This document shows positions 25,401 through 37,400 of a stretch of DNA of 64,000 nucleotides, one piece after another. The DNA lies in the NCBI GenBank assembly GCA_032622095.1, contig CP136061.1:219262373-219326372 (forward strand). Direction: 5' to 3'. Position numbers and translations under genes: made by a program. Position 1 is the stretch's first letter. Each line of letters starts with the position of its first letter. The stretch is from Siphonodentalium dalli. Taxonomy: Eukaryota > Mollusca > Scaphopoda > Gadilida > Siphonodentaliidae. Below the pieces are notes generated by a model that worked only from the letters and a program-made list of their open reading frames with translations, had not been told where the DNA came from and did no database searches.

Positions 25401-28400
25401 TGACATTTCTGAAATTCAAAGCAACTATTGACATATACTCTGAAATGATTGATCATTAACCATTTCTTTACTATTATCCGAACATTTTCACCAATTAACA
25501 GGAAACCTTCTGCACTTATATTATGTTTTTCTGCCTGTTGTCTCCATATATTTCTGACCACCAAATAAATAATAGACCATTCCACTGCATACTTTTCATG
25601 GGAGAATCCGTTTAGTAAAGAAAGGCTTAACCTTTACTATACTCAAAGGATTCTACCACAAATGTGTAAAAGTATACAGGAGAGCTGGTTTGATAATAAA
25701 ATTTACACATGATTCTTAATTGATAATTTGGAGGGAATGTTCAGACAATAAATCAAGAGAGGCACAAGAAACCTGTGGAAAATTTGTAACTCCATAAAAA
25801 AAAAGATATTTTCCTAGAGAGAAATGCTTCTAAAAACATTGAATCAAGTGTAACAATGATTAGTTCACTTATTTAAACTGGATTCTCCCATTCAGTTATA
25901 AAGGTATACATTTGAATGGTCTATACTTCATTTAGAGGGGTGTTCGGGTAATTAACCCTTTGAGTGCCAGGTCCGATTTTTGTATCAACCCATATACCCT
26001 GTGCCAATGCATTCTCTTATATATGCGAGTCGACCATAGGTCGCCTCGCATATATAAGAGAATGCATTGGCCTAACAATTTTTCATCAATTGTTATTATT
26101 TTTTACAATTTTTTACAATTTGAATAATTTTTTTAAAATCTCAACAAAAAAAAATGTTTTTTTATTTTTTTTATTTTTTTAGGGCCGATTTTACAGACCG
26201 TAAATTAGGGCCGATGAGATCGGCCCCTGGCACTGAAAGGGTTAAAGCAGACAACAGACAGAAAAATATAATACAAGAGCAAAATGTTTCATATTCATTG
26301 GTGGAAAATGTTCAGATAATAAGCTCAACTAACAGCCTACGGTCGTTTGTTGAACATATTATCTGAACACTCCCAGAGGGAACTACTCATCAATGAGTAC
26401 TTAGTATAGAAAGCACTAAATATAATATTTCATGTTAGGTATAATACAGATTAAACCGTGAAATATCATCGAAGAATCAATATTGCAGTTTAATCAACAA
26501 TGTGTCAGAAAATGAAACAATGTCCAATTTAATTGACCATCATTACTAATGCTCAACAATGGTAATCAAGGCACGCATAACCTTAAATATAGTTACCAAA
26601 TCCATTCTGTGAAATTAAATAGATTCCATAAAAATTTACCTGAAACCCTGAATAAATCTTTAATCATTATATGATATGACATGTATAATGGGTCTGACAT
26701 TGCCACAAAGCAAACCCCAGATTCATCAGACAGGAATAGAGCAATACCAGATTAACCCTTTAATGACGGGAACTGTGCTGGTGCAGCATTAAAGCTCATG
26801 TGCCAGTGCATTCTCTAATATATGCTCCCATAGGGAGCATCACATATATAAGAGAATACACTGGTTTACAAGGTCCATGTAAATATTTTTTTACAATGCA
26901 TTCTCTTATATATGCGAGGCATCCTGTGGGCGACTTATATAAGAGAATGCATTAGCACATGGTTTTCGCAAAATTTCAGAAAGCTCCTGTCATGGAAGGG
27001 TTAACAATATGACTTGACTGGGTCTTACCTTTGCATTCTGTATTTTTTGTAACAGAGGCCACTGCAGAACTGTCCATCCTTTTGACAAGAAGATTCTTAA
27101 GACACAATCTCGTATCAGCTGCTTCACTATCTTTAACAGCTTGACTTTCAGTAACACCTTGGACATCTTCTGATTCTGATACAGCTGGAGTGTGAATAAC
27201 TGACTCAGAAGGGACAGTTTCAATTTCTTCAACTGCAGATTCTTCAATAATATTTTGGTACTCTGGTTCTTCAGATACATCCACATATGTCTCTGGAATA
27301 ACTGAATTATCAGCAGATGTCTGATCATTAGCCTCTCTTTGATCACCAGCCATCATGTGAATTACTTCCCTTGCCTGATTATCTTCTGTAGATAAATTGT
27401 CACTTATGCCTGCTCCATCTTCTTCAACAATTACTCTATCAACAGTTGATGACTGGCTCATTTTGTCTAATAGATCGCCTTCAACAGTCACACTTGCACA
27501 AGTTGATTGTTCGCTATTTATGTCTGTTTTGTTATCTACAATGCTAATATTTCCACTAGTCGATGGTGACTTGATAATTTTGTCTTCTTGATCATATTCA
27601 ACAATTTCACTGTCGCTAGTTGATGACTGAATAATGTTGTGTGTCCTGTTATCTTCAATGATTACACTGCTACTAGCCAAAGGCTGGCTATCTTTGTCTG
27701 CCAGATTATCTCCCACAAGTACGTTGCCACTAGTCGAAGACTGACTGTTGTTGTCTGCTTGGCTACCTTCAATAATAACATTATCCTGTAGTAGTGTATT
27801 ACCCTGAGAATCAACATTCACAGTTGTAACGTCCATAGAAGCACCACCCTCAATTTTCTGTTTCAAACTTTTCACGCTCCAACGAAATGGAGCCTCCTTT
27901 TCATTTTCAGTTTTCTTCCCTTCAACGTTTTTACATTTCAAACTCCACAGAACTGGGGACTTTTCATCCGATACAGTTTGCATTCCTTGAACATCTTTCG
28001 CCTGTTCTGCTATCTTAATAATAGACTTAAGAACAGAAGGAGGCACATGGACTCGCTTGCGACCAATTTGTGGCTCAGAATCTTTTGGGTATTCTGTCTT
28101 CTCTCCAGCAGGCTTAAGGACTTCAGTTTCCATGGTAGATTCAGCTCTCATTTCTGAAGACGTGAGTACAGTAGCATGCATTCTTGTTCGCTCTCCCACT
28201 GCCCGTTCTTCAAATCTCTCAGTTATTTTCCTCTCTTCTGATATTTTACTGAGAGGTTTGAGCACAGAACGAGGTGATATTTTTTGCTGTCCTGCTAGGC
28301 AGAGATTTCCCTTTGAATCTACCGTTACTTTTATGACCTTGACTGGTGAAGTTGGACTTTTCATGCTTTGTATCAGGGGAAGCACTTTCTGAATACTTTC

Positions 28401-31400
28401 TTTTGAGAAAAAATCTGCAAATAAATAATCCGTACAAGTAACAGCGGAGTTAAATAAGGCCAAATGATATAATTGCATGCCACCTGTAAATTTTAGTTTC
28501 CATACTCAAAATAAGGTCCTCTGAATCAGTGGCACAACACTAGCAGAATTGTGGCTAACTTTTCAGGATATAGTCGGAAATATGGCTTGTTGCCATTTGT
28601 CGGAAAGCTCTCCCCGACTAAATCCTGAAAAGTTACCCATAATTCTGAATAAAGGTATCATGCTGAAAATTTGCTAAATTTGTCAGATACAACATTTCAA
28701 TTTTAATGAAAACGATCTACAGCTGCAAAATATAACATGTTATGTGTATATATTGAGCATTTGGAATATTTCATTTAGCATATTTCTTTGTTGAATCATC
28801 TAAACAGGACAGAATAGGTCATTCATAACATCAAATATGTTATGTAAATGTCTAGAAATGGTAAAGATTTTTGTCATGTGTTTGACAGATTTTCCAATTA
28901 TTGTAAAGCTGAAATAATGAAAGTTTATGGGTGCGGTTGCTTCAACTTTTGTAACGAGACAAAGAATGATACGGCAACTTGTTTTGAATATCATTTTTAC
29001 ATCACATCACATGTACATAGTATTTCAATCACAGTCATAAAATATAGAATACATAAGTGTCAGATAGCCGCACACGACTAAAGAACAGCAATATATATTA
29101 CCGACAGTGCCCTCGCTTTTAATCTGAGCCTTTGAATTCCCCTCAGCAGCTGGTGGTGACAATTGGTCAACTGAAGTTGAAGCCTTTGAATCAGGAACCG
29201 CATCCGGTACTAAAGTTTGAAATGATTCAGCATCAGCAGAACATTCAGCCTGTAGCCGAGACGGAACTAAAGTTGAACATGACTGAACATCAACAGAAGC
29301 TGCAACCTGCGAATGAGACGGAACTGAAGTTTGACATAATGATTCTGCATGTGACACAGCAATGCGTTCCACAGTTGGAGCTGTTCTTTCTTTCACTAGG
29401 ATATCCTTTTTCATCAAAAAGGGATGATTCTGCCGAGCGTAACAATGGAAACCGCTAACAGTCTTCTCTTCTGTGATTGATTTCCTTAGAAGTTTTAATT
29501 TGTCTGTATCTTTTCCATGACATAGTTCTTCAGTTTTATCACTATTACCAGAAATTTCCATCACTATATTACTGGTATCTAGTACACTACATGCTGCTAC
29601 ACAAGGGACTGGTCTTGTTCTTTCTGCTACCTTAACATTCTGTGGTATATCCAAGTCAATGTAGCTCTGCTTATCGGATGAAACTCTAACAATCTTTGAT
29701 GAGACATCTTTGTTATGCTCTTGTTTGATTATCTTTTTCCTGTAAACAACAATGAAAGTGTCAATGTCTCAATGAAACTGTAGCTCAACTTGTAGAGTTT
29801 CATGTGCTACAGTCAATGGAGCGATTAGGAATGCGAAAAGTTCAAATGTCTAAGTATACTAGATATCAACATGAAGAGATATATAGAAAATAAAATCCAA
29901 GATGGCCACTGGTGACCATGCCATGTTTTCCAATAAAATTCAAATGATTTGATAGCTACCATCTAGTGGTCTCCACGAAGGTCAATATGAAGTTTGGCTA
30001 ATCAGATGAAGGATGTGGTCTGTAGGTGTGCTAAAAGATTTAGTCATGCAAAAAGTAAAATCCGAAATGGCTGCTGGTGGCCATGTTTTTCAATGAAATT
30101 TGGAAAAATTAGATTATTCCCCATCTTGTAGTCATCCCAAAGATCCATACGAAGTTTAGTGACGATTGGACAAGGGATGACGTCTGTAGGGTGTACCAAA
30201 GTATTTAGTCATATAAAGAGTAAAATCCAAGATGGCTGCTTGTGGCCATGTTTTCCCCAACAAAATTTGGAAAAACATTTATGGCTCTCATCTAGTGGTC
30301 ACCCAAAATATCCATATGAAGTTTGGTGAGGATCGTATCAGGGATGTGGTCTGTAGGGTAGGGATCTGAGAATCGGGGATTTTGCATTGAATCGAATCTC
30401 GATATTGAATTTCCTTCCTGATATCGACATCGAATCGAAACTCGAATCGAATCAGCTAGTGATTAACATTGTTTACCAGTGTGTATTTCGGTGTCTCATG
30501 ACAAAAAACGGCAACATTCACTAGATACTATATAACAATGTTAATCTCCTTGGAACTTGTTTTTTTTTTTTAGGAAATTTGTGACATAGGCAAGTCACTC
30601 TCAGTCTCATGGAGGGTTTGGGATATGTTGCATTGCATTTATATCTAGCTGTATCATGTCGACCATGACACAAGAAGTGACAGTAAGACACTTAAAGACA
30701 GTTAAATCAACGTATCGCAAACCCCATGGAATGGAAGTCACTTGTCTACATTATTTAAAGGTGGATTATCTCTTTGTAAACATGTATTATATAGTTGCCG
30801 GGGTATAAAATATTAGATCTGAATCGAAGACTCCTGTCCGGAAATGCTTCTATTGATTAATATTGATTTTATTTCGAATATTTTCTGGTCTAAAAATGTG
30901 TGGTTGTTTAGCTAACGAACAATAGTGGTTACTGTTAACAGAGACCAGAAATTTTATGGTGTAATTTTGTCACAAATAAACATTAATTATACTCATTATC
31001 GCTTATAACTATGGAATAAAACAATACAACCAATCAATCTGGGACATTTGACATTCGGTACATAGCCATAGGAACAGCCTAATGCTCTCTATCGCTATAT
31101 GGTATCACTCGATTGGTCTGTTCTAAAAGCAGACAAATAAATGGTCCCAATAAAATATTCGAAATAAAATCAATATTAATTGATAGAAGCCTTTCCGGAC
31201 AGGGGTCTTCAGTTCATATTTATTATTTTATACCTACGCAACTATTTCAAATTTGTTATTTAAAGAGATAATCCATCTTTAATAAAGTTAATAAAGATTT
31301 GATACAAATGACCATGGTTACACCGTTCAGCTATATAATTGTTCTAGTCAGATACCAATGGTAGTTATCTGTTAAACTGTTCACCCCACAATAGACCAAA

Positions 31401-34400
31401 CATCTACATCACACATCCACAGTAGTTGTCTTCATGGAGGTGGTCCCAGAAAACAGACACATATTACAAGTGTTAAATGTTATCAACAAGATTATACTAA
31501 GGAATTCTGCCGGCAGTGTCGCAGATAACTGGTCGCACATTTAAGAACGTAATAGACCGATTGTTCTTAGGTTTCTCACCGTTTCTGTTCATTCCATTCT
31601 ATGTTTTGTCACTCATAATGACGCAAACGGCGGCTGACATTGAATTCTTTAAATATAATCTGAATTGGATATCTGAAGTGCTACACCACGGTAGGGAATC
31701 ACATGGTTTTGAGGTTGCTGAGTACCACGCATTCAAAATTTGCAAATGCACAAAAACATAATATATGAGGAAGTGACATAAAACTTAGCAGTGTGACTGT
31801 TACGAGCATACCGGTATGCTAGTTTATTTTTGAAACAAGTTGATACCTTATTTGTTCGTAAATACTTGGTGGTTTTCTGTAACATTCTGACCAAAGTTTC
31901 CAGTCAGAGGTGCGTGGAATACACCAGTCCATACATATTGGAGAATCCTTCGACTGACAACTTTGGTCAGAATGTTAGAACAAACAACTCTGACAGAAAT
32001 GAGGTATCAGCTTGTTTGAAAAATAGTATAGCATATGCTCGTAGGTCTCGTTTTAAATTGCCTCGGCCATTTTGAATGCGTGATACTCATCGACTAGAAA
32101 CCACGTGATTCCCCACTGTTTAAACATAAGGTAATCAATTGAGTTCCGCATCTAGTGATCATGCATAGATGTTGATACAGATTACAAATATGCGTTGATT
32201 TATCATTGTCAAATGTTGCGATCGAAGCACATAATTTGCATAATGCATGTCTATTCTGAACGACATACATTCAAAATTACCTATGTTGGCTAACTTGGCA
32301 ACCTTGTGTGCGTTCAGGTCATTTGGCTTGGGTTATTTAGATGCAAAAAAACGAGATTACACCAAAGTAACAAGAATTCGAAAATATCTGAATCAGCAGA
32401 CCGATTCGGTGTCGATCTCGAATCGGGTGCCCAATATCAACATCGAATCGAATCTCGAATATTTGCAGGTCCCTACTATAGGGTATGCCAAAGGATTTAG
32501 TCATGCAAAGAGTGAAATCCAAGATGTCTGCCGACGGCCATGTTTTTCATTAAAAAAAATTTCAATTTCGATAGCTCCCATCTAGAGGTGATCCTAAACA
32601 TGCCTGTAAATGTTCGAAACAATTCTCCAATAATTGCGGGCTGCAGGGTGTTCTGATAGATTCAAATTTGAAAACCAAGATGGCTGCTGGCGGCCATGTT
32701 TTATCACAAATTTTGGATAAAATTGATGGCTCCCATCTAGAGATCAGCCCGAAGTTACATATAATGTTTGGTGATGATTGGATGAGGGAGGTGGCCTGTA
32801 GGGTGTGCCAAGGAATTTAGTCATATGGCCGAATTACCCAAAAATGACCCGTTCCCATCTACATGTCATTGTCAATAGCCATGACAAATTTCATAATGAT
32901 CAGACCAAATGTATGACCTGTAGCCTGTGCCAAAGGATTTAAACATGCAAATAGTAAAATCCAAGATAATTTAGAAATAATCAGCAATACCCACCACGTA
33001 ACGCCATCCCTAATGCTGTATTAAATTCTCTGATGTACTAACCTTTTGGGAGATTCTGAGCTAGAGGTTGTATCCTGTTTGGTAGAGATTTTTACTTCTT
33101 TTTTTAATTCTGCAGAAGGAAACAATAAAAATTTTATAGAAATACACCTTTGTATCAATAATTAATGAGGACGTTTCCATATAAATTAATAAATTATATA
33201 ATAATAAAACTGATCAGATTTCAATATTGTTTATCCACCAAAGTGCTCAAAATAGTCTACTGACCATTATTACCCTGATTAAAAAAAGCTGAATAGGGGC
33301 GGGCGGGTCACCAGAAACACAAGTCTTTTTGTTTTGGCCTTATTATTGAATAGATCATTTTACTGTTCAATACCAGGAACCAAAGTTTACATTTGGGTTG
33401 ACGTACTGTTACTAGCATTACAAAGCTCGATGGCCCAGTGGTTAGAGTGTTCAGTTTTTCATTTCTGTCAACACAGCGATATAAGTGTTTGACACTCGCC
33501 ATTGGATTGTTGAGTTTCCTGAGTGGCTTGGTTTTTAAGTTAAGTGGAGAATGACTGTGTATTTATTCATTGTAGAAATGTCGCTGCAATTTGTGACCTT
33601 TGAGCAAGACTGTTCGTACTGGTTACACTGGTGTAAATATTTTCCATAGGCCTCAGTGCTAACGTTTTAGCGTATACTGTTGGCAATATAAATTTTGGGT
33701 CCAAAATTGTCTTTAAATCTGAAAAATTTACATTTGGGGAAACATTTTATGCAAAAAAGTCATGTCCGTCTAGCAGGGAATTCGCCTTTAGATCTTCTGT
33801 TTTCGTAACTAGTGTCAGAACCGCATAAAAAAATACTGTCATATTTTAGACCACACCAAAAAATTCAAATTTCACTACAAAGGGTTAATTCCTGTGCCAA
33901 TGGCTATTTTACCTATGGGAAATCATAGGGAAGAGGTGTGACGATTTTTTTATGCAAAAAGCACACAAGGCTATTGACCAATCAGGGCCCAGTGTCTATT
34001 TTATTCTCTCCTATATATTCCTCCCGCATCCACTAGATGTCACTCCAAACCCTATTTACACCAGTGTAACCTACTTTGGCTGCTTCATAGCATCGGTTGG
34101 GTATTGATAAATCTTGTCAGTATGCTGACCCTGACATTTTCACAAACTATTTGCAACTGGGGTGGCTTTCTAGCTGGAGTATTAAAGTGATGACGGTGTC
34201 ACATGCTCAATGACAGAGGTAATAATAGATGTATAGCGCATTGAAACTAATTCACTGTATAATATATACTGCACTTTATAATCTATGGATCCCAGAAGGG
34301 GCAAGCGGGGGAGGTTTAATCTGCAATGGTCAGCCCAGTAGCTTCCAGGATCCTATAGCCCTGTCAGGGATTGCACCCCCTGCATCGTGGGAAATCATGC

Positions 34401-37400
34401 CATCAACCCTGTTCACAGATGATATGAGGAATGCGAAAATGAGGCAGTGGTTCCCAGACCCAAACAAGAGATGGACTGGGGTCTGGTCCATACACCCTTG
34501 TGGCATACTGCCTAGTGTGGGAATATCTGTAACTTATATATATATATATATGACTGATATACTCAGAATGATGAGATGAATAACTGTAGAACGATCAACA
34601 AAACAAAACAATTGAATAAGCCATTGAATGTCCTCATAGTGGTGAACATCCGTAACAAATTTCATTGAGATCCGAGCATTAGTGTTTAAGTTATGGCCTG
34701 AACAGACATCGGAAGAACCAAAAAGCCAACATTTCCCGATAAATAAAGATGAATAATTCTAGAATGAAAAACCAGAACAAAACGATTGAACTCTCTATTG
34801 AATGTACTCATAGTAAGTAGTGAACATCCAACCACAATTTACGAGGACTACTGTTCAAGTTATGACCTGAACAGACATCGAATGGGCCAAAAAGCCAACA
34901 TTTCAAGATAAACAAAGATGAATAACTCTAGAAAATCCGAACAAAACAACTGAAACCTCTATTGAATGTCCTCATAGCAAATTCCATAGCAAATTTCATT
35001 GAGATCCGAGCTTAATTGTGGAAATTATGACATGAACAGACATCAGACGGACCAAACAGCCAACATTTCCAGATAAACAAAGATGAATAACTCTAGAATG
35101 GAAAATCAGAACAAAACGATGGAACCCTCTATTGAATGTCCTAAAAGACTAAAAGTAGTGAAGATCCATACCATATTTAATTGAGATCCAAGTAATACTG
35201 TTCAAGTTATGACCTGAACAGACATCGGATGGGCCAAAAAGCCAATATTTCAAGATAAACAAAGATGAATAACCCTAAAATGGAAAATCAGAACAAAACG
35301 ATGGAACCTTCTATTGAATGTCCTCATAGTAATGTACATCCGTAGCAAATTTAATTGAGATCCGAGCTTAACTGTGGAAATTATGACATGAACAGACATC
35401 AGACGGACCAAAAAGCCAACATTTCCTGATAAACAAAGATGAATAACTCTAGAATGGAAAATCAGAACAAAACGATGGAACCATCTATTGAATGTCCTCA
35501 TAGTAGTGAAGATCCGTACCATATTTAATTGAGAACCGAGTAATACTGTTCAAGTTATGACATGAACAGACATCGGATGACACAAGTACGGACGCACGCA
35601 AGGATGCACCTTTTTTTTTTTAAAGGGGGATATACAAAGACACTGTCTGAGAACCATTGTCTGACATGGACCAAAATTTCAATTATTAGGCAGCAAGTAT
35701 GAATTGATTTAGTTAAGAAACCACTATGTTGACTTTGATATAAAACTAGTAGATATTAGAGGACCATTTAATTAAATTTGTGATCATTGATTGATGGATA
35801 CATTTCTGTGATTTATATATATTGTATAATGGTCTACTGTTGGATAAATTTCCAGCAGCTGGTTCTAGTTTGAGAAAAATAAATTATGAAATATTTTTTT
35901 TTACCTCATACAGTCAGATCCATTGATCAAGTGGAATTCATTTTGAATGAATTCTCAATGTATGTGATACACTAGTTTCTGAAATTCAAAACAAGTCTAT
36001 CCATTTAGAAATAACCACAATAGGGCAACTAGTTAATAACTTCACACTTTGATGACTATATACTCAATGACGTGCACTAAACCCAAGGCCATTTGTTGAA
36101 TTTATTAATTATCTTTCCCAGGAATCCTATGTCTTTACTTGTATTATCGAAACACCCTTCCAGATTAATAAACCATTCCAATGTCTACATTCATAACTGA
36201 GTTGGAGAATCAGTAACAAAAGAGTCATAATTCCACATACCTTCCTTTTCATTGAAGTCATACACCATATCATCCATTTTCTTCGGAACGCGACCACGGC
36301 TACTCTTTCTGGATGGAGAAAGTATGGTATCACTTTTCAACTTCTTCCAATAAGTAGACGTTTGGATTGTTTCGTTCTCAATATCAGGCTCAGTTGATAC
36401 ATTTTTGCGTTTCTGTTTTCCACTCTTGTTGTCACCATCTAATTAACAAGAAATAAAATACCGTATACACCCGTCAGTAAACCCATCCTCGTGAGTAAGC
36501 CCAGTCTGGGTTTTTTGCCCTCAAATAAACATGGGGGGGTCCTCGTGGATAAGCCCACCCCCAATTTTCAGCATTTGGGAGGTAAGTACAATCATGTCCT
36601 GCTATTCTGTGGCCGAGAAGAATCTCCAGTACAGTGCATTGAATAGATGAACGACGATCACAAATGACAGATACTCGTTTTATTTGTACGTACTGTGTTA
36701 TGAAAATAAAACAAAATTAAAAATATATGTTGCTTTTGTTATTATTTATATATTATAAATCTTAGGCCTATATGTTAGACAGATTATTCCCATAATATTC
36801 CCATCTTAGTTGTTGGATATATCAAAGGAGTATCAAACAAATAACATCAAAGGGTGCCGCACCTGTTTTTCACGCCTCTCGCGGAGTGAACCCAATGAGA
36901 TGTAAGTGAATCCAATGGGATGCTATGTAATGACTGTGTTTTTACAAGAACTGACATATATAGTGTGATACACCAGGTTATCAATCATATAACAATTTGA
37001 AACATTCTGCTTTCAACATGTCTAAACTTCGTGCTAGATTCTCATTGGAAGTTAAAATGAAAGTTGCCGAGTGGCATCGTGCTAATGGTAGAGACTGTTC
37101 AAAAACCGCTAGACAATTCAACGTTGATAGGAAGCATAGAAAATGACGACGATGTACGCAGACAGCTTGTTCTAGACAGTTACCGTCCACATGGCACAAC
37201 TTATGACCCTCGACGAATTTGCAAGCCGTGACACTGACATCGTTACTGTGTCCCCGGAGGTAGGCTTGATTAATTAGCATTTAATTAGCATTACTCCAAC
37301 TAAATTTGGGTGTGAACTCATTACACAACACTATTGTGTTTTCAAATTGATCCCAAGAAAATATAAATTGAGCCCAATAATTTCCACGAGCAGTCCTGCT

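Larger units (their letters stand above)
30359..32475. mobile_element. 2.1-kb hAT-like element with nested elements
   Basis: Ends TAGGGATCTG and CAGGTCCCTA, with flanks CTGTAGGG (30351-30358) and CTATAGGG (32476-32483), an 8-bp duplication with one mismatch. Near both ends lie blocks around AATCGAATCTCGA. The inside holds a family G copy (30755-31282) and a family H copy (31687-32119). No transposase frame. Confidence 0.75.

Noticed and set aside
28057-28392. Open frame on the + strand inside exon 5
   Set aside because: It is the antisense shadow of the spliced zinc-finger exon, which keeps phase with its neighbours.
33426-33500. Possible tRNA gene
   Set aside because: The A-box is good, but the anticodon arm cannot fold and the B-box is weak; kept only as a possible SINE head.
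34229-34579. Open frame in a more G/C-rich block of intron 2
   Set aside because: No splice sites or start context, no recognisable domain, and the frame ends in an AT run.
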